Assembly (NCBI GenBank): GCA_964035575.1
Contig: OZ037838.1
Coordinates: forward strand, 682,001 to 746,000
Length of the DNA stretch: 64,000 nucleotides
Direction of reading: 5' to 3'
DNA from: Rhynchopus sp. YZ270_cl-10
Taxonomy: Eukaryota; Euglenozoa; Diplonemea; Diplonemida; Diplonemidae
Part shown: positions 10,828 through 19,631 of the stretch, piece by piece
Layout of the letters: each line of letters starts with the position of its first letter
Position numbering within the stretch: position 1 is the stretch's first letter
Made by a program: the position numbers and the translations under genes
Notes under the pieces: generated by a model
Database searches by the model: none
What the model saw: the letters and a program-made list of their open reading frames with translations, nothing else
What the model was told of the DNA's origin: nothing

Positions 10828-11775
10828 TTACATCGGTAGAATTGGTCCTAACACGAGAAGAGACCCATCGCTTTCGTCTGTTCTCTCGTCTGTTTGATGC
10901 GATTCAGAGGACATCCAAGAAAGCTCAGGAGCCGCGGAGTACGGCGCGCTTCCTAGCGAGCCCTCATCCTCCGACCCCTCACAGTCGCGCTGCACACCTT
11001 GCTGTCCTTGCCCCTGACCTTGACCCTGCACCGTCCCACTCAACTCCTCGATAACACCGTTACGGCATCCTGAAAGAAACTCTTCCCGGGTTACCTCTCT
11101 TGCCTCTTTGTGGGTGTTGTCAAAAAAGGTGAAATGTACGTCATCAAGGCGGGTGAGGAGGGTCTGGATGTTGGTCATGGTGGTTTCGTATCCTCGGGAG
11201 GAAAAGGTTTTGCCTTCGGAGAGAGCTCTGGCGGAGCCGCGTGAGGCGCAGATTTCTTTGGGTGCGAACATTGCGGCGATGGTAATGGAGTAGCCGGCTG
11301 CACGGAGTTTTGCTACCTTTGCCGCTGCTTTGTCACTACACCCAATGCAGTCAGGGACAACAAGGTGCTGCCGATTTGCGACCGCGGAAGAAAATATATG
11401 GGATTTGGCACGCTCTGAGACTTTCGCAGCTTTGAACGTATCCCAAGCGTCTTTGTGGATGCTGGGAGGTGTTTGGGTCAACGCGTCGTTCTTAACTGCT
11501 TGCCAACCACCATGGTAATCACGAACCATCGCTCCGTCAACGACAACAGCTTCACTCATAGAAATTCCGCATGCTCTGCGTAAAGCATGCTGTGTGATGC
11601 GTGTTTTCCCTGCAGCAGAAGGCCCTAATACCCACAACGCCTGAGGGCGCGTTCTATTACACGGTGCCGAAGAAAGGTTCACTGCGTCATACAATTCCCT
11701 TTCCTCTTCCTCCGTAAGACCCGCAGTCAATCCACTGCGAAGCTCAGCCGGAATTTCCACCTCGCTAAAACGCAT
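10828..11775 (-). CDS. P-loop kinase-like protein (zeta-type fold, host gene)
   Basis: A single exon of 315 codons. A Walker A motif GPSAAGKT lies at residues 51-58, preceded by a hydrophobic strand (QALWVL), the standard start of a P-loop nucleotide-binding fold. A second strand ends in VVVD near residue 80, where kinases of the zeta/AAA_33 group place an acidic catalytic residue (family knowledge). A third strand, LVVPD, follows near residue 135. The last 75 residues are acidic, Gln/Gly- and Ser-rich and probably disordered. The role is probably phosphorylation of a small molecule or RNA end, but the substrate is unknown. The start chosen is the first ATG after a long pyrimidine-rich leader (11776-11830). 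GC content is clearly higher than in the flanks. Alternatives are another small P-loop kinase family. I have no evidence of toxin activity. Confidence 0.72.
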   Translation of the reverse strand: MRFSEVEIPAELRSGLTAGLTEEEERELYDAVNLSSAPCNRTRPQALWVLGPSAAGKTRITQHALRRACGISMSEAVVVDGAMVRDYHGGWQAVKNDALTQTPPSIHKDAWDTFKAAKVSERAKSHIFSSAVANRQHLVVPDCIGCSDKAAAKVAKLRAAGYSITIAAMFAPKEICASRGSARALSEGKTFSSRGYETTMTNIQTLLTRLDDVHFTFFDNTHKEAREVTREEFLSGCRNGVIEELSGTVQGQGQGQGQQGVQRDCEGSEDEGSLGSAPYSAAPELSWMSSESHQTDERTDESDGSLLVLGPILPM

Positions 11776-12700
11776 TGTGAAAGGAAGAGAAGAGGGAAGG
11801 GGGAAGGGGGAAGGGGAGGGAGAAAAGGAGAGAGGAAAAAAAAGAGGTGTTTTTTTTTTTTAGTGTGGTGTAGTGCGGTAAAACCGCGGGGTAAAAAAAA
11901 AAAAAAAAAGGGCTCCTCCTTGTTTGGGAAAATGGAGAGAGGGAAGGGGGAAGGGGGGAGTGTTTTTTTGTGTCTGTTGTGTGGGTGAAAAAGAAGGGGG
12001 GGAAATGGATGGGGTTCTGTGGTAAAATAAAAGTGGGGGGGGGGGGGGGGGGGGGAAATGAGGGGGTGTTTATCGTGTTGGACGATAATGTGTTCTTTTT
12101 ATACCAATACTGGGTAAAAGATCGGTACTCAACGTAGATTGATCTTTTATTGTTGCTGTTGGTGGTGGGGCAGGGGAGTTTAAAATATCGGTTTACCGGT
12201 TTCAAAAACCGAAAAATTCGGTTTGAGGATTTTGAAAAAAAAAAAAAAAAAAAAAGCTATGGAAAACAGGCCTGGGCCTAAAGTGGGTGCCCGGGGCCCG
12301 ATTTTGATTTTATTTTATTTTTTCTAAGGATTTTACACGGGGGGAAAATTATTTTTTCTAAGGATTTTATACGGGGAAAATTTATTTTTCTAAGGGTTTT
12401 TCTGAGGGGAAAAAGTCTGGGGGGTCGGGCCGGGCCCCGTGTGGCTGAGAATAACTCGCACTCTGCCCGGGGAGTGCGGTACCAAGCCATAATGAACAAA
12501 AAAAGTCTCCACCCCGCTTCCTTCTGTCTCGTCCCTTTCACCTCCCGCACAACAGAATAAATAATAATACAGTATGGTGCGTGTGACTGCAAACGTCGAG
12601 GGAACCTTGCTTCTTGCAGTGCTGCAAGTGCTCGCCACCACGGTGGTAGCAAAGTGCATTGCGTTGGCGCACTTGGGCAGGCCCTGACGGCACTGAGGAA
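11776..12700. other. Upstream spacer of the P-loop gene
   Basis: Purine-rich on the plus strand, that is pyrimidine-rich upstream of the minus-strand gene, with a G run at about 12032-12054 and an A run near 12235-12254. A segment near 12400-12490 matches, in reverse, part of 51500-51560. No gene is supported. Confidence 0.5.
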
Positions 12701-12724
12701 CGAAAAAGAAAATAATTCCGCGCC

Positions 12725-13160
12725 GCCCAGGGCTGCACCTTATAAAAAAATTTGCCTGCGGCGCCATTTTCCCTTTTTTGCTCTGCAAAAAAGGATTCAC
12801 TGAGTGGCTTTGTGGTGTAAAGCTGCATTTTTTATACTGTACCCTATTTTTTTTTCGCCTGCGGCGCCGTTTTATATTCATCCCGAACATTCGGGGTGCA
12901 CGTAGCGCGTAGCGCGCCCGGGTTTAGGACCCCTTCTTGAATTTCGAGGGGGCGGTTCACGTTACAGTGGGTCTAGAATCATAGTTCAATTTAACCCCGC
13001 TAAGCGACTCGCTGGTGGTAATGACCAAAACGTGTATCAGCCAAGAACTTGCCCATTTTTTTCAAAATGACCCCGTGACAGTGAGGGTAAAAGCTCGGAA
13101 AACCCGAAAAAGGCCAAAAAAAACCCCCCCGAAAAGGGAAAACCGAGAACATATTTCGGC
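12725..13160 (+). repeat. Composite dispersed repeat, copy a
   Basis: It begins near CAGGGCTGCACC and carries GCCTGCGGCGCC twice, a GC-rich hairpin with AGCGCGCCCGGG, and then the AACTTGCCCATTT / TGACCCC module. The same order occurs at 46330-46965. Parts occur at 51300-51560 and, reversed, at 53690-53870. The CAGGG start resembles a hAT terminus, but I could not find a matching right end or a target duplication. Confidence 0.7.
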
Positions 13161-14568
13161 AGGGGGGCAGCCTGTTCTCAGAAAAATCCAAAAATTGCCT
13201 GTAAAAATCCTTAGAAAAAACCCGGGTGCCCGATCCAAAAAAATGGAAAAAACCCCAGGGTGCCCGCCCACCCCTGTATGGAAAATCTGGACATACAAGT
13301 AAAACGGACGTCACGGAAATGAAAAAAAAATGCTCGACCCACTGCCGTCGTTGCCGTGAAAAATAAAAAAAAACGGCCGTGAAAAAAAAGCGTACAAAAA
13401 TTTCACGGCCGTTAAAAAAAAACAACGGCCGTGAAATTTTTGTACAAGTCTTTGAAGGAAGACACAGTGAAATATGAGAAAAAGCGCCACTCAAGAACCA
13501 TCCCACCTGATTTTTACCCCTGAAGAAAAGGAGGGTAGGGCAGGAGAGGACCGGTTAAGTGGTATCGCACAGAAAACTGCGCTGGGTACTGGGTACTCTT
13601 GTAGGGTCTTGTTGCCTTTTGGCACATGTATTGTGTCCACGGTGTGTTGTGTTCACTGCTCTGAAGGTGCTGGCTCTCATCTACCTGATGGGGTAAGTGA
13701 CACAGCATCTGACCCGCCATCTGTAATCTTCTGGCTTCAACACTGCCTTTCAGTTCAGCGTCCCGAGCGTCTCACAACCTCTTATTACTCTTTGCCCGAG
13801 AAGGATGTGTTTGGACTCACTCAAACCCCGTTCATCACTCTTGTGCCAAAGAAAGTGAAGTTATTAATGCAGGCACCTCCGACTGACCCACTTATGATGC
13901 CAGCCATCCGGATGAAAGCACAAGTACCCTGCGGCCAACAACAGAAGATGTAAAAAGGAAACCTAATGACTGGCCCGTACCGTAAGAGAACGAGGGCGGT
14001 TCACAACCGCTCGACAGCCGGCGGCCCACCTTCCGTTGAAGAGTTGTGAGCTTACAGGTACTGCAGTTCGCTGCACCCAACGCTTGATGCACGATAGTCT
14101 ACACAAGAGAGCAGAAACCCAAAAACACAAAAAGGGGTGGGCGGGGGGGTCACAACATCTCTCTCTTGGCGCCCCATGCTGTACCGACAGTTGGGCCTCA
14201 CCCTTTCTCTTAGGGATATACATGGACGTCCTTACAGGCAGCACACCGTAACCCAAAGGCGTGGCAGAGAGACTCCGCAGAGCGACTCTGGCCTGACCGC
14301 TGGCCATTTATGCTCCGGGTGCGAGCACCCATCATAGCATAGTGGGGCCAGCCTGACCCAGCATTTATATACCCTGCCAGGGTGAACTTGCTTAAAAGAG
14401 GGCAGGGGCGTTTAGACCCTGAGGACTAGGGGAAGTCCCGCATACCCAACAGAAAGACAAAGGCTATGCACTGGTGATAAAGGAGAGGCAGGGTTGCTGA
14501 AAAACAAAAAGACCCTGAAGGCACAAAAACGCCCCGCATACCCCTCCTCGCCTCCTGTTTTGTAATCT

Positions 14569-14970
14569 CTCAGGTAGGAGACATCGGTTCGAGCGGTCAA
14601 CACCTTCATAGAGTTTCTGGAGGAACAGACCCCCGGATGCAATTTAAGGTACAGCCCAGGACCTAACCCTACCTGAAAGAAAACATCGGACAAACAGTAC
14701 AAGTTCACGGGAGCAAAAGGGCGGACCCCTCCCTCTGCGCGTTTCTCGCCAACGTAGCGAAGAAGATCCAGAGGTGTCCAGAACGTGATGCGGTCTATTT
14801 TCCGACAAAAAAGACGGAGGATAGTGCGCGTGACCAGTTGTTCAATGGTGTGCTGATTCTGTCGGAAGACTTTGCACTGGAAGCTGAAGAACACTGCAAA
14901 TGGTTCAACACAGATGAGGTTCGTCTCACAGTATTGCTGTGCGCTCCACAACGGAAAGCCCATCAAATAT
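14569..14970 (+). pseudogene. Coding-like remnant inside the 2.48-kb TIR element
   Basis: On the plus strand this stretch translates into ordinary mixed-composition sequence, including VNTFIEFLEEQTPGC, ILSEDFALEAEEHCKWF and VRLTVLLCAP, unlike the low-complexity surroundings. The reading frame is not continuous, so it is either decayed or split by an unrecognised intron. I do not recognise the family. Its place in the middle of a TIR element suggests transposon coding sequence or captured cargo. Confidence 0.35.
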
Positions 14971-15356
14971 GAGAAGAGTACTTTGCTCAAGAACCGGTTA
15001 CAAGTGCTGAAACACGAGAAATATGCCACTCCTAAGAACCCGGAGCACGTACAAGTGCTCAGAAATGCCACACTCCAACCACAATGAACAGTGGGGTAAA
15101 AACGTGGGCGGGCAGCGGGAGACCAGCGCAGTGAGGAGAGCCAGGAGCGCAGGGCACGCAGGTGATGGTTTGGATAAGTCCATTTCCTGTGAGAGTGGAA
15201 TCCGGTCGAAGTCATAGTGGGGCGGAACAAAGGTTGCAGCTGAGCTGTTCTCCAGGCGTGAGTGGCAGATTGTTGATACGGAGGCTGTTGTTCAGAGACA
15301 ACCGGTGTATGAGGATGCTCCCCATCAGACGCTGGAGGTAGCATCAATACTGTCCT

Positions 15357-15539
15357 TCAGGGCAGTAGGGATAACTCCACAGTTCGACACACAGTAGGCC
15401 ACGGCGACCTGCCAGCAGTTGTGACGGAGTGGAAACTAGGATCTGAGCGTAAAGCATTGCAGGCAGGGCAGGACCACCATAAGTGCTCGTTCGTGTCGTC
15501 AGCTTCCCAATCGCAGTGGGGCCAATTTTTTTTTTGCAC
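15357..15539 (-). pseudogene. C-terminal tail of a LINE polyprotein (zinc knuckle)
   Basis: The minus strand encodes HCDWEADDTNEHLWWSCPAC. It has the C...T-x-EHL-x-x-x-CP spacing typical of the zinc-binding tail that follows RNase H or reverse transcriptase in many non-LTR retrotransposons (family knowledge). Nothing upstream in this frame is recognisable RNase H or RT, so it is a short 5'-truncated relic lying within the TIR element. It differs from the zinc tail of the satellite-associated LINE at 30130-31362. Confidence 0.5.
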
Positions 15540-15948
15540 TTTTTATGTTGCTTTTACCCCCCCAAGACTGACTTGGGAGGGATGGGAAAGGGGGTCTGGC
15601 CCTGTCTACGAACGAAAAAGAAGAAACAAGCAAAAAGCGTGGAAATATTTCACGGCCGTGATCAATGCAAAATTTCACGGCCGTTAAATTTTTCAGATTT
15701 TCTTCACGGCCGTGACCTCCCCGACAAAAAAAATTTATTCCCGTCGTGACGGCCGTTATACTTGTATGATCTGGATTTTGAAAAAAAAAATTTTTTCCTC
15801 GTAACAGGGTTTCTGGCCAGAAAAATCCTGTTTTTGCAGATAATGTGACCCCACCATTTGACGGACGGAGCTCGGAGAAGCCAAACATGAGTGAAAGAGG
15901 AAGGGGGAAGTGAGGCCCTGGGCCGGTTAACCCCATCCCTCAAAAATT

Positions 15949-16492
15949 CCTTAACACTCTGTGTTAAGGTTTTTAAGGTTGCTTTTGCTACGCACCCTGT
16001 ACCTACACCCCCATACGGGGTCCATCAAAAATCGACATTTCACGCAGAGGCACCAAAGTGTAAGATTTTTTTGGCGTTGGAAAGATTGGGCCAAAAAAAT
16101 GAGGTATTTAGAATACAGTTTTCTGAGAGATTTGTTTTTAATTCCTATTTTCGTGTCGCGAGTTTACGTGGGAAACGCTTTAGAAACGTGCGTTCCTTAA
16201 GGCAAAACGGGCGTTTTTCACCGAAAAACACGAGTTTCAGCCCAAAACCCGGTTTTTTGGGCCCAGACCCGGGTATGTGGCGCCGGAAACGCACTTGCGG
16301 GGTACCGAAGGTGGGCTACGGTTTGTAACCACTCGTTGCGTTGCTTGGGTTCCGTTCGATGCATTCAGATCGGTTGCGTTGTGTTGGATGCGTTCGTTGC
16401 GTTCTGTTCGTGGGTGCCTGTTCGTTTCTGTTCAGATCTTTGCGTACATCAACCACCATCAAGAGGGAGTGTTAATGATCAGCAAAACTAAA
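15949..16492 (+). repeat. CCTTAACACTC-ended dispersed repeat, copy ii
   Basis: It starts CCTTAACACTCTGTGTTAAG and ends with AGTGTTAA...AGCAAAACTAAATT. The core reads GCAGAGGCACCAAAGTGTAA ... GTCGCGAGTTTACGTG. The same family is found at 44557-45362 (longest copy), at about 2440-2905 in reverse and in degenerate form at 22185-22350. The two ends share an 11-bp inverted repeat in the 44557 copy. No protein is encoded, so it is a non-autonomous TIR element of unknown superfamily. Confidence 0.75.
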
Positions 16493-17377
16493 TTCTTGGT
16501 ATTTACAACCCGCCTCAAAAATTCACTTTTTGTAAGAAAATTCTTAAAAAAGGAACAGAAATCGAAAAAAGTTGTTAAGGGATGAAGGGTTGGGGGTGGG
16601 GCCCGTGGGGGGGCGAGAAAGCTCGGAATTCGCTTTTTTTTGCCCAAACCGATTTTTTACCTCAAACCGATTTTTTTGAAAAAAATCCAAACTTTTAAAC
16701 TCCCCTGTGGTGGGGGGAGGGGTTTGAAAATGTTTTTTGTATGTTTTGAAAGTGCTTTGTGCTCTGTTTAATTTTGCTTGATAGTTTTGTAGACGTGGAG
16801 TTGGAGAGGAAGGGCGCGTTACTTTGTATGAGATTACGACTTATCCTCTTGGTGGGGGGAGGGGTTGGGTGGAAAAAAAAAAAGGTCACGCAACACTGTC
16901 CGTCCCCCCTTGTTGCCACGGGAGGGAGGGATCAATAATTAGCCAAAACAAAAAATAAAAATAAAGGCGTTACAAGATGAACTTAAGCCCCACTACGCTT
17001 ACTTAGGGGGTTTAAATACAAGAAAACCTCCCCGTACAGCCAGGTCTACGCCTAAAAAGGGGTGTCTTTACTCCACCCGGTAGTCGCCTTGAGAGAAGGA
17101 AGAGCAACAAAAGAGAGACAAAAGTATTTCAACATCTGCAATCAATAAATTGGCAGCATGGGTATAGGGATCAACAAAAAAATGTTCCCAACATTCTCAG
17201 AAGAGACAAAAAAGGGTAGTTGATACAATGGTCCTACGCTTCTGTGTTTAGGCAACCAAAGTACTGTCAAGTTCAAGGTGTACTATGCCCCTTCTGACAC
17301 GTCTAGGGGGTTAGTAACAATTTTCTTTTTCTCTTTCTGTTTGTTGAAAATCAGTTATTTTGTTATTTGCGTGGTAG
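16493..17377. other. Spacer, no gene seen
   Basis: AT-rich with short purine tracts. No coding frame longer than low-complexity fragments, and no repeat family that I could match elsewhere in the window. Confidence 0.5.
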
Positions 17378-17810
17378 CAGGGATTACGCTCCACGTGTGG
17401 AACGTATGGAAATCCATACGTGAATTGTTTTTGAAAAGGTGGAATCCATACGTGTCCATACGTGTCCATACGTAGGTAATTTGGGTTTTGGATTGGGGCT
17501 GGGGTGGGGTAGGTGAGGAGTGGGGCTCCGCCCCCACCTCTCACCTACCCCCTACAGAATTCTATTTGTAGGAGACAATATTCTTTTTTACCGGAAAAGG
17601 AGCATGCAGCATGGCGAAAGAAAATCACATTTGGGTGCCATGACTGATGATTTCTCCAGTTCTTCGAACTTTCACAGCCCTTCTCAACCAACTTTGCCAG
17701 GGAGAGCGCGCGCGAAGCGCGCGCGGTTTTTAATTGTTTTTGCTTAGAATTGTACGTGTTGAAAATCCATACGTACTTTTTTTATTTTTGGGGGAGCTGC
17801 GTAATCCCTG
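17378..17810. mobile_element. Fold-back element with TCCATACGT motifs
   Basis: CAGGGATTACGC at 17378-17389 is mirrored by GCGTAATCCCTG at 17799-17810. Inside lie six copies of TCCATACGT or its complement, mostly at 17405-17475, with one near 17766. A GC-only hairpin (GCGCGCGCG arms) sits at about 17704-17725. The CAGGG end again looks hAT-like, but the 8-bp flanks do not match, so the target duplication is lost or the element is older. Confidence 0.6.
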
Positions 17811-18733
17811 TTTGTATTTCAAAGTCAAATTCCGGGCTATCCTATTAGGCTGATCGCACTAATGTGTATGCGGCCTCGCTGTGCGGAGGAAGGCTTTTTT
17901 CGTTGCATCAACGAGTCAATCAAGAGGTGGGCTCTGTGGTCAACACCACCCCGAAGGCTGGATGTGGACATACAGTGTGACGTCATTTAAAAAATATTTT
18001 TGAGTCGCGAGTAAAGTGAAACAAAACACAATGTACCCAAAACGAGGAGTGGGACAAAAAAATAAAGAAAAATTGAAAGTGCAAACGCCTTACCGTTCAT
18101 CGGGCGGACGCAGGGCACTGGTGGAAATAATAACAAATTGTGTGTGGAGAGGCGGGGAGAAGATAAGAGAGGGAAAAAACAAACAATTCGTCTTGTGATG
18201 ATGTTTTCACATATCAGGTGACGTGTGGTGTGTGGAAATAGTGTAACACCGGGAAAAGGGCGGGAATTTGGGTCACAAAGAGAGGTTACGAAAAGGGCAT
18301 ATTTAACAGTTTTAGCAGTCAACAAACGTGGATACACAAAAAAAATAGGTTGCAATACATAAATACGGGGGCATCTATTTGGTGTAGACGGTCTGTGCAA
18401 GCTCAATTCTTTAGAAAAAATTGATATTTATTTATTTTTTGTGTCGACACACCTAAGAACCCACTTCGGGCTAATACGCTCTGTACTCAATGTTTATTTT
18501 TCTCCTTGCAGGATTAACAAAGGCCATACTTTGCAGAAAATAACAGATTTTTTTTCTGAAAACAAAAAATACGAATACAATACCACCGGCTCGCACACAT
18601 ACACATATTACAGGCAATCTAGCTACCCACACCTGCTTGCAAGCAATATAACGCACACCGACTCACACAGTTTACTAATTCAAATAAAATATGTCACAAA
18701 TGGGTATAAAAACATCTTCATCTCTCTCTCGTT
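17811..18733. other. Spacer, no gene supported
   Basis: AT-rich, with open frames on both strands that lack any recognisable domain. The 290-codon plus-strand frame starting at 18441 runs through this spacer and antisense to the small minus-strand gene. Its composition is irregular and I do not call it. Confidence 0.45.
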
Positions 18734-18973
18734 CTACACACAGACACGCATGTGGCTCCATTCTTCTGAGTACTTTTGCGGCCATGGGAGCTCGTCTTCT
18801 TGTGTGTTCTCGGCATCGGCGGGGGTCGCGTACACACCAGCAAAGACACCAACGAAGAGCGCGCTTAGCATACTGTCGATCCCGCTCCAGTGGATCTGGA
18901 TGTGTCCTGACCAGGTGCGTCTCTGGTGTGCCTTTGCAAACCTTCTTGTTGTGTTCTGTGCGATGCGCAGCAT
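18734..18973 (-). CDS. Possible small mitochondrial single-pass protein
   Basis: An ATG-started frame of 79 codons. The N-terminus MLRIAQNTTRRFAKAHQRR is Arg/Lys-rich, lacks acidic residues and could form an amphipathic presequence. One hydrophobic segment, SMLSALFVGVFAGVYA (about residues 35-50), is followed by an acidic tail with WPQKYSEEWS. This layout is common in small inner-membrane subunits of respiratory complexes. The C-terminus could be extended by an intron near the GT-rich stretch at the stop. The family is not recognised. The antisense frames are longer but look less like protein. Confidence 0.4.
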   Translation of the reverse strand: MLRIAQNTTRRFAKAHQRRTWSGHIQIHWSGIDSMLSALFVGVFAGVYATPADAENTQEDELPWPQKYSEEWSHMRVCV

Positions 18974-19154
18974 ATTGGGAACGAAAGGGGCGAAGGGAGA
19001 GAGAGTACAAAGAGAAAAAAGCGGGGCTAAAAAAGAAAGAGGGCGTCAAAGTCGAAAAAGGGTTGTGTGTTATGTGAATGCTGTGGTGTTGCTTTGCAAA
19101 GGTGGGGATTTCGTTTTGAGGAGGAGGGAGCTGAGGAGAAGGATCATTGTTCAA

Positions 19155-19631
19155 CAGAAGATCAGATTTATATACTTTCAGTTCACAGAATTGAAAGTAT
19201 TTGAGAGGGTCAACATATGCACCCTTTTTTTTTTTGGTTTTAGATTTTTTATCATTATACAGAAGAGAAAAACTGAAAGAGGATTGGAGGAGGGGGGAAG
19301 GGGAGGTGTGTAGGATGTTCGTCTAGAAGATGCAGTATCTTAACAAATTAGCAAAAAAAAGAAAGAAAAACAAAGTTAATAAGATGAATATGCCTCACGT
19401 ATGTACACCTTAAAAGAGGGAAAACTTGAGAAATGGGAATTCACAGACACAGATCCGAAAAACAAAATAATCAGTTAAAACCAGGCAAACTTTTTTAAAT
19501 TCTTCAATCTGAGTGACCTCTGGGGTCAGGGGCATTTATTGTATCGACATCCCCCTTTACCATTTGCGAATCTAACTACGCGTGGATATATCCTCGCATC
19601 TAAAAATAACCCCCCCCTTCCTTTTTCTTCC
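19155..19631. other. Spacer, no gene seen
   Basis: Short AT-rich spacer 3' of the MORN gene, with A runs and a C run just after the stop. Nothing coding is supported. Confidence 0.5.

Larger units (their letters stand above)
13292..15768. mobile_element. 2.48-kb TIR transposon with 7-bp target duplication
   Basis: The ends are CATACAAGTA...AACGG...CGTCACG on the left and the near-perfect complement on the right, flanked by a perfect 7-bp duplication ATCTGGA (13285-13291 and 15769-15775). Both subterminal regions (13306-13445 and 15645-15755) hold clusters of the palindrome TCACGGCCGTGA. The interior carries an open frame at 13474-13953 (159 codons, no recognised domain), a plus-strand coding-like stretch near 14569-14970 and a minus-strand LINE-type zinc-knuckle tail (15357-15539). 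I recognise no transposase, so the element may be non-autonomous with captured sequence, or carry a decayed transposase I cannot place. Confidence 0.82.

Noticed and set aside
10828-11775. Reading the P-loop gene as a toxin
   Set aside because: The P-loop kinase fold is shared by many harmless eukaryotic kinases. No antitoxin partner or toxin-specific evidence is visible.
14412-15347. 311-codon minus-strand frame inside the 2.48-kb TIR element
   Set aside because: It is antisense to the more protein-like plus-strand remnant at 14569-14970 and has no recognisable motif.
18441-19313. 290-codon plus-strand frame
   Set aside because: Irregular composition, no domain, and it overlaps a more protein-like small frame on the minus strand.
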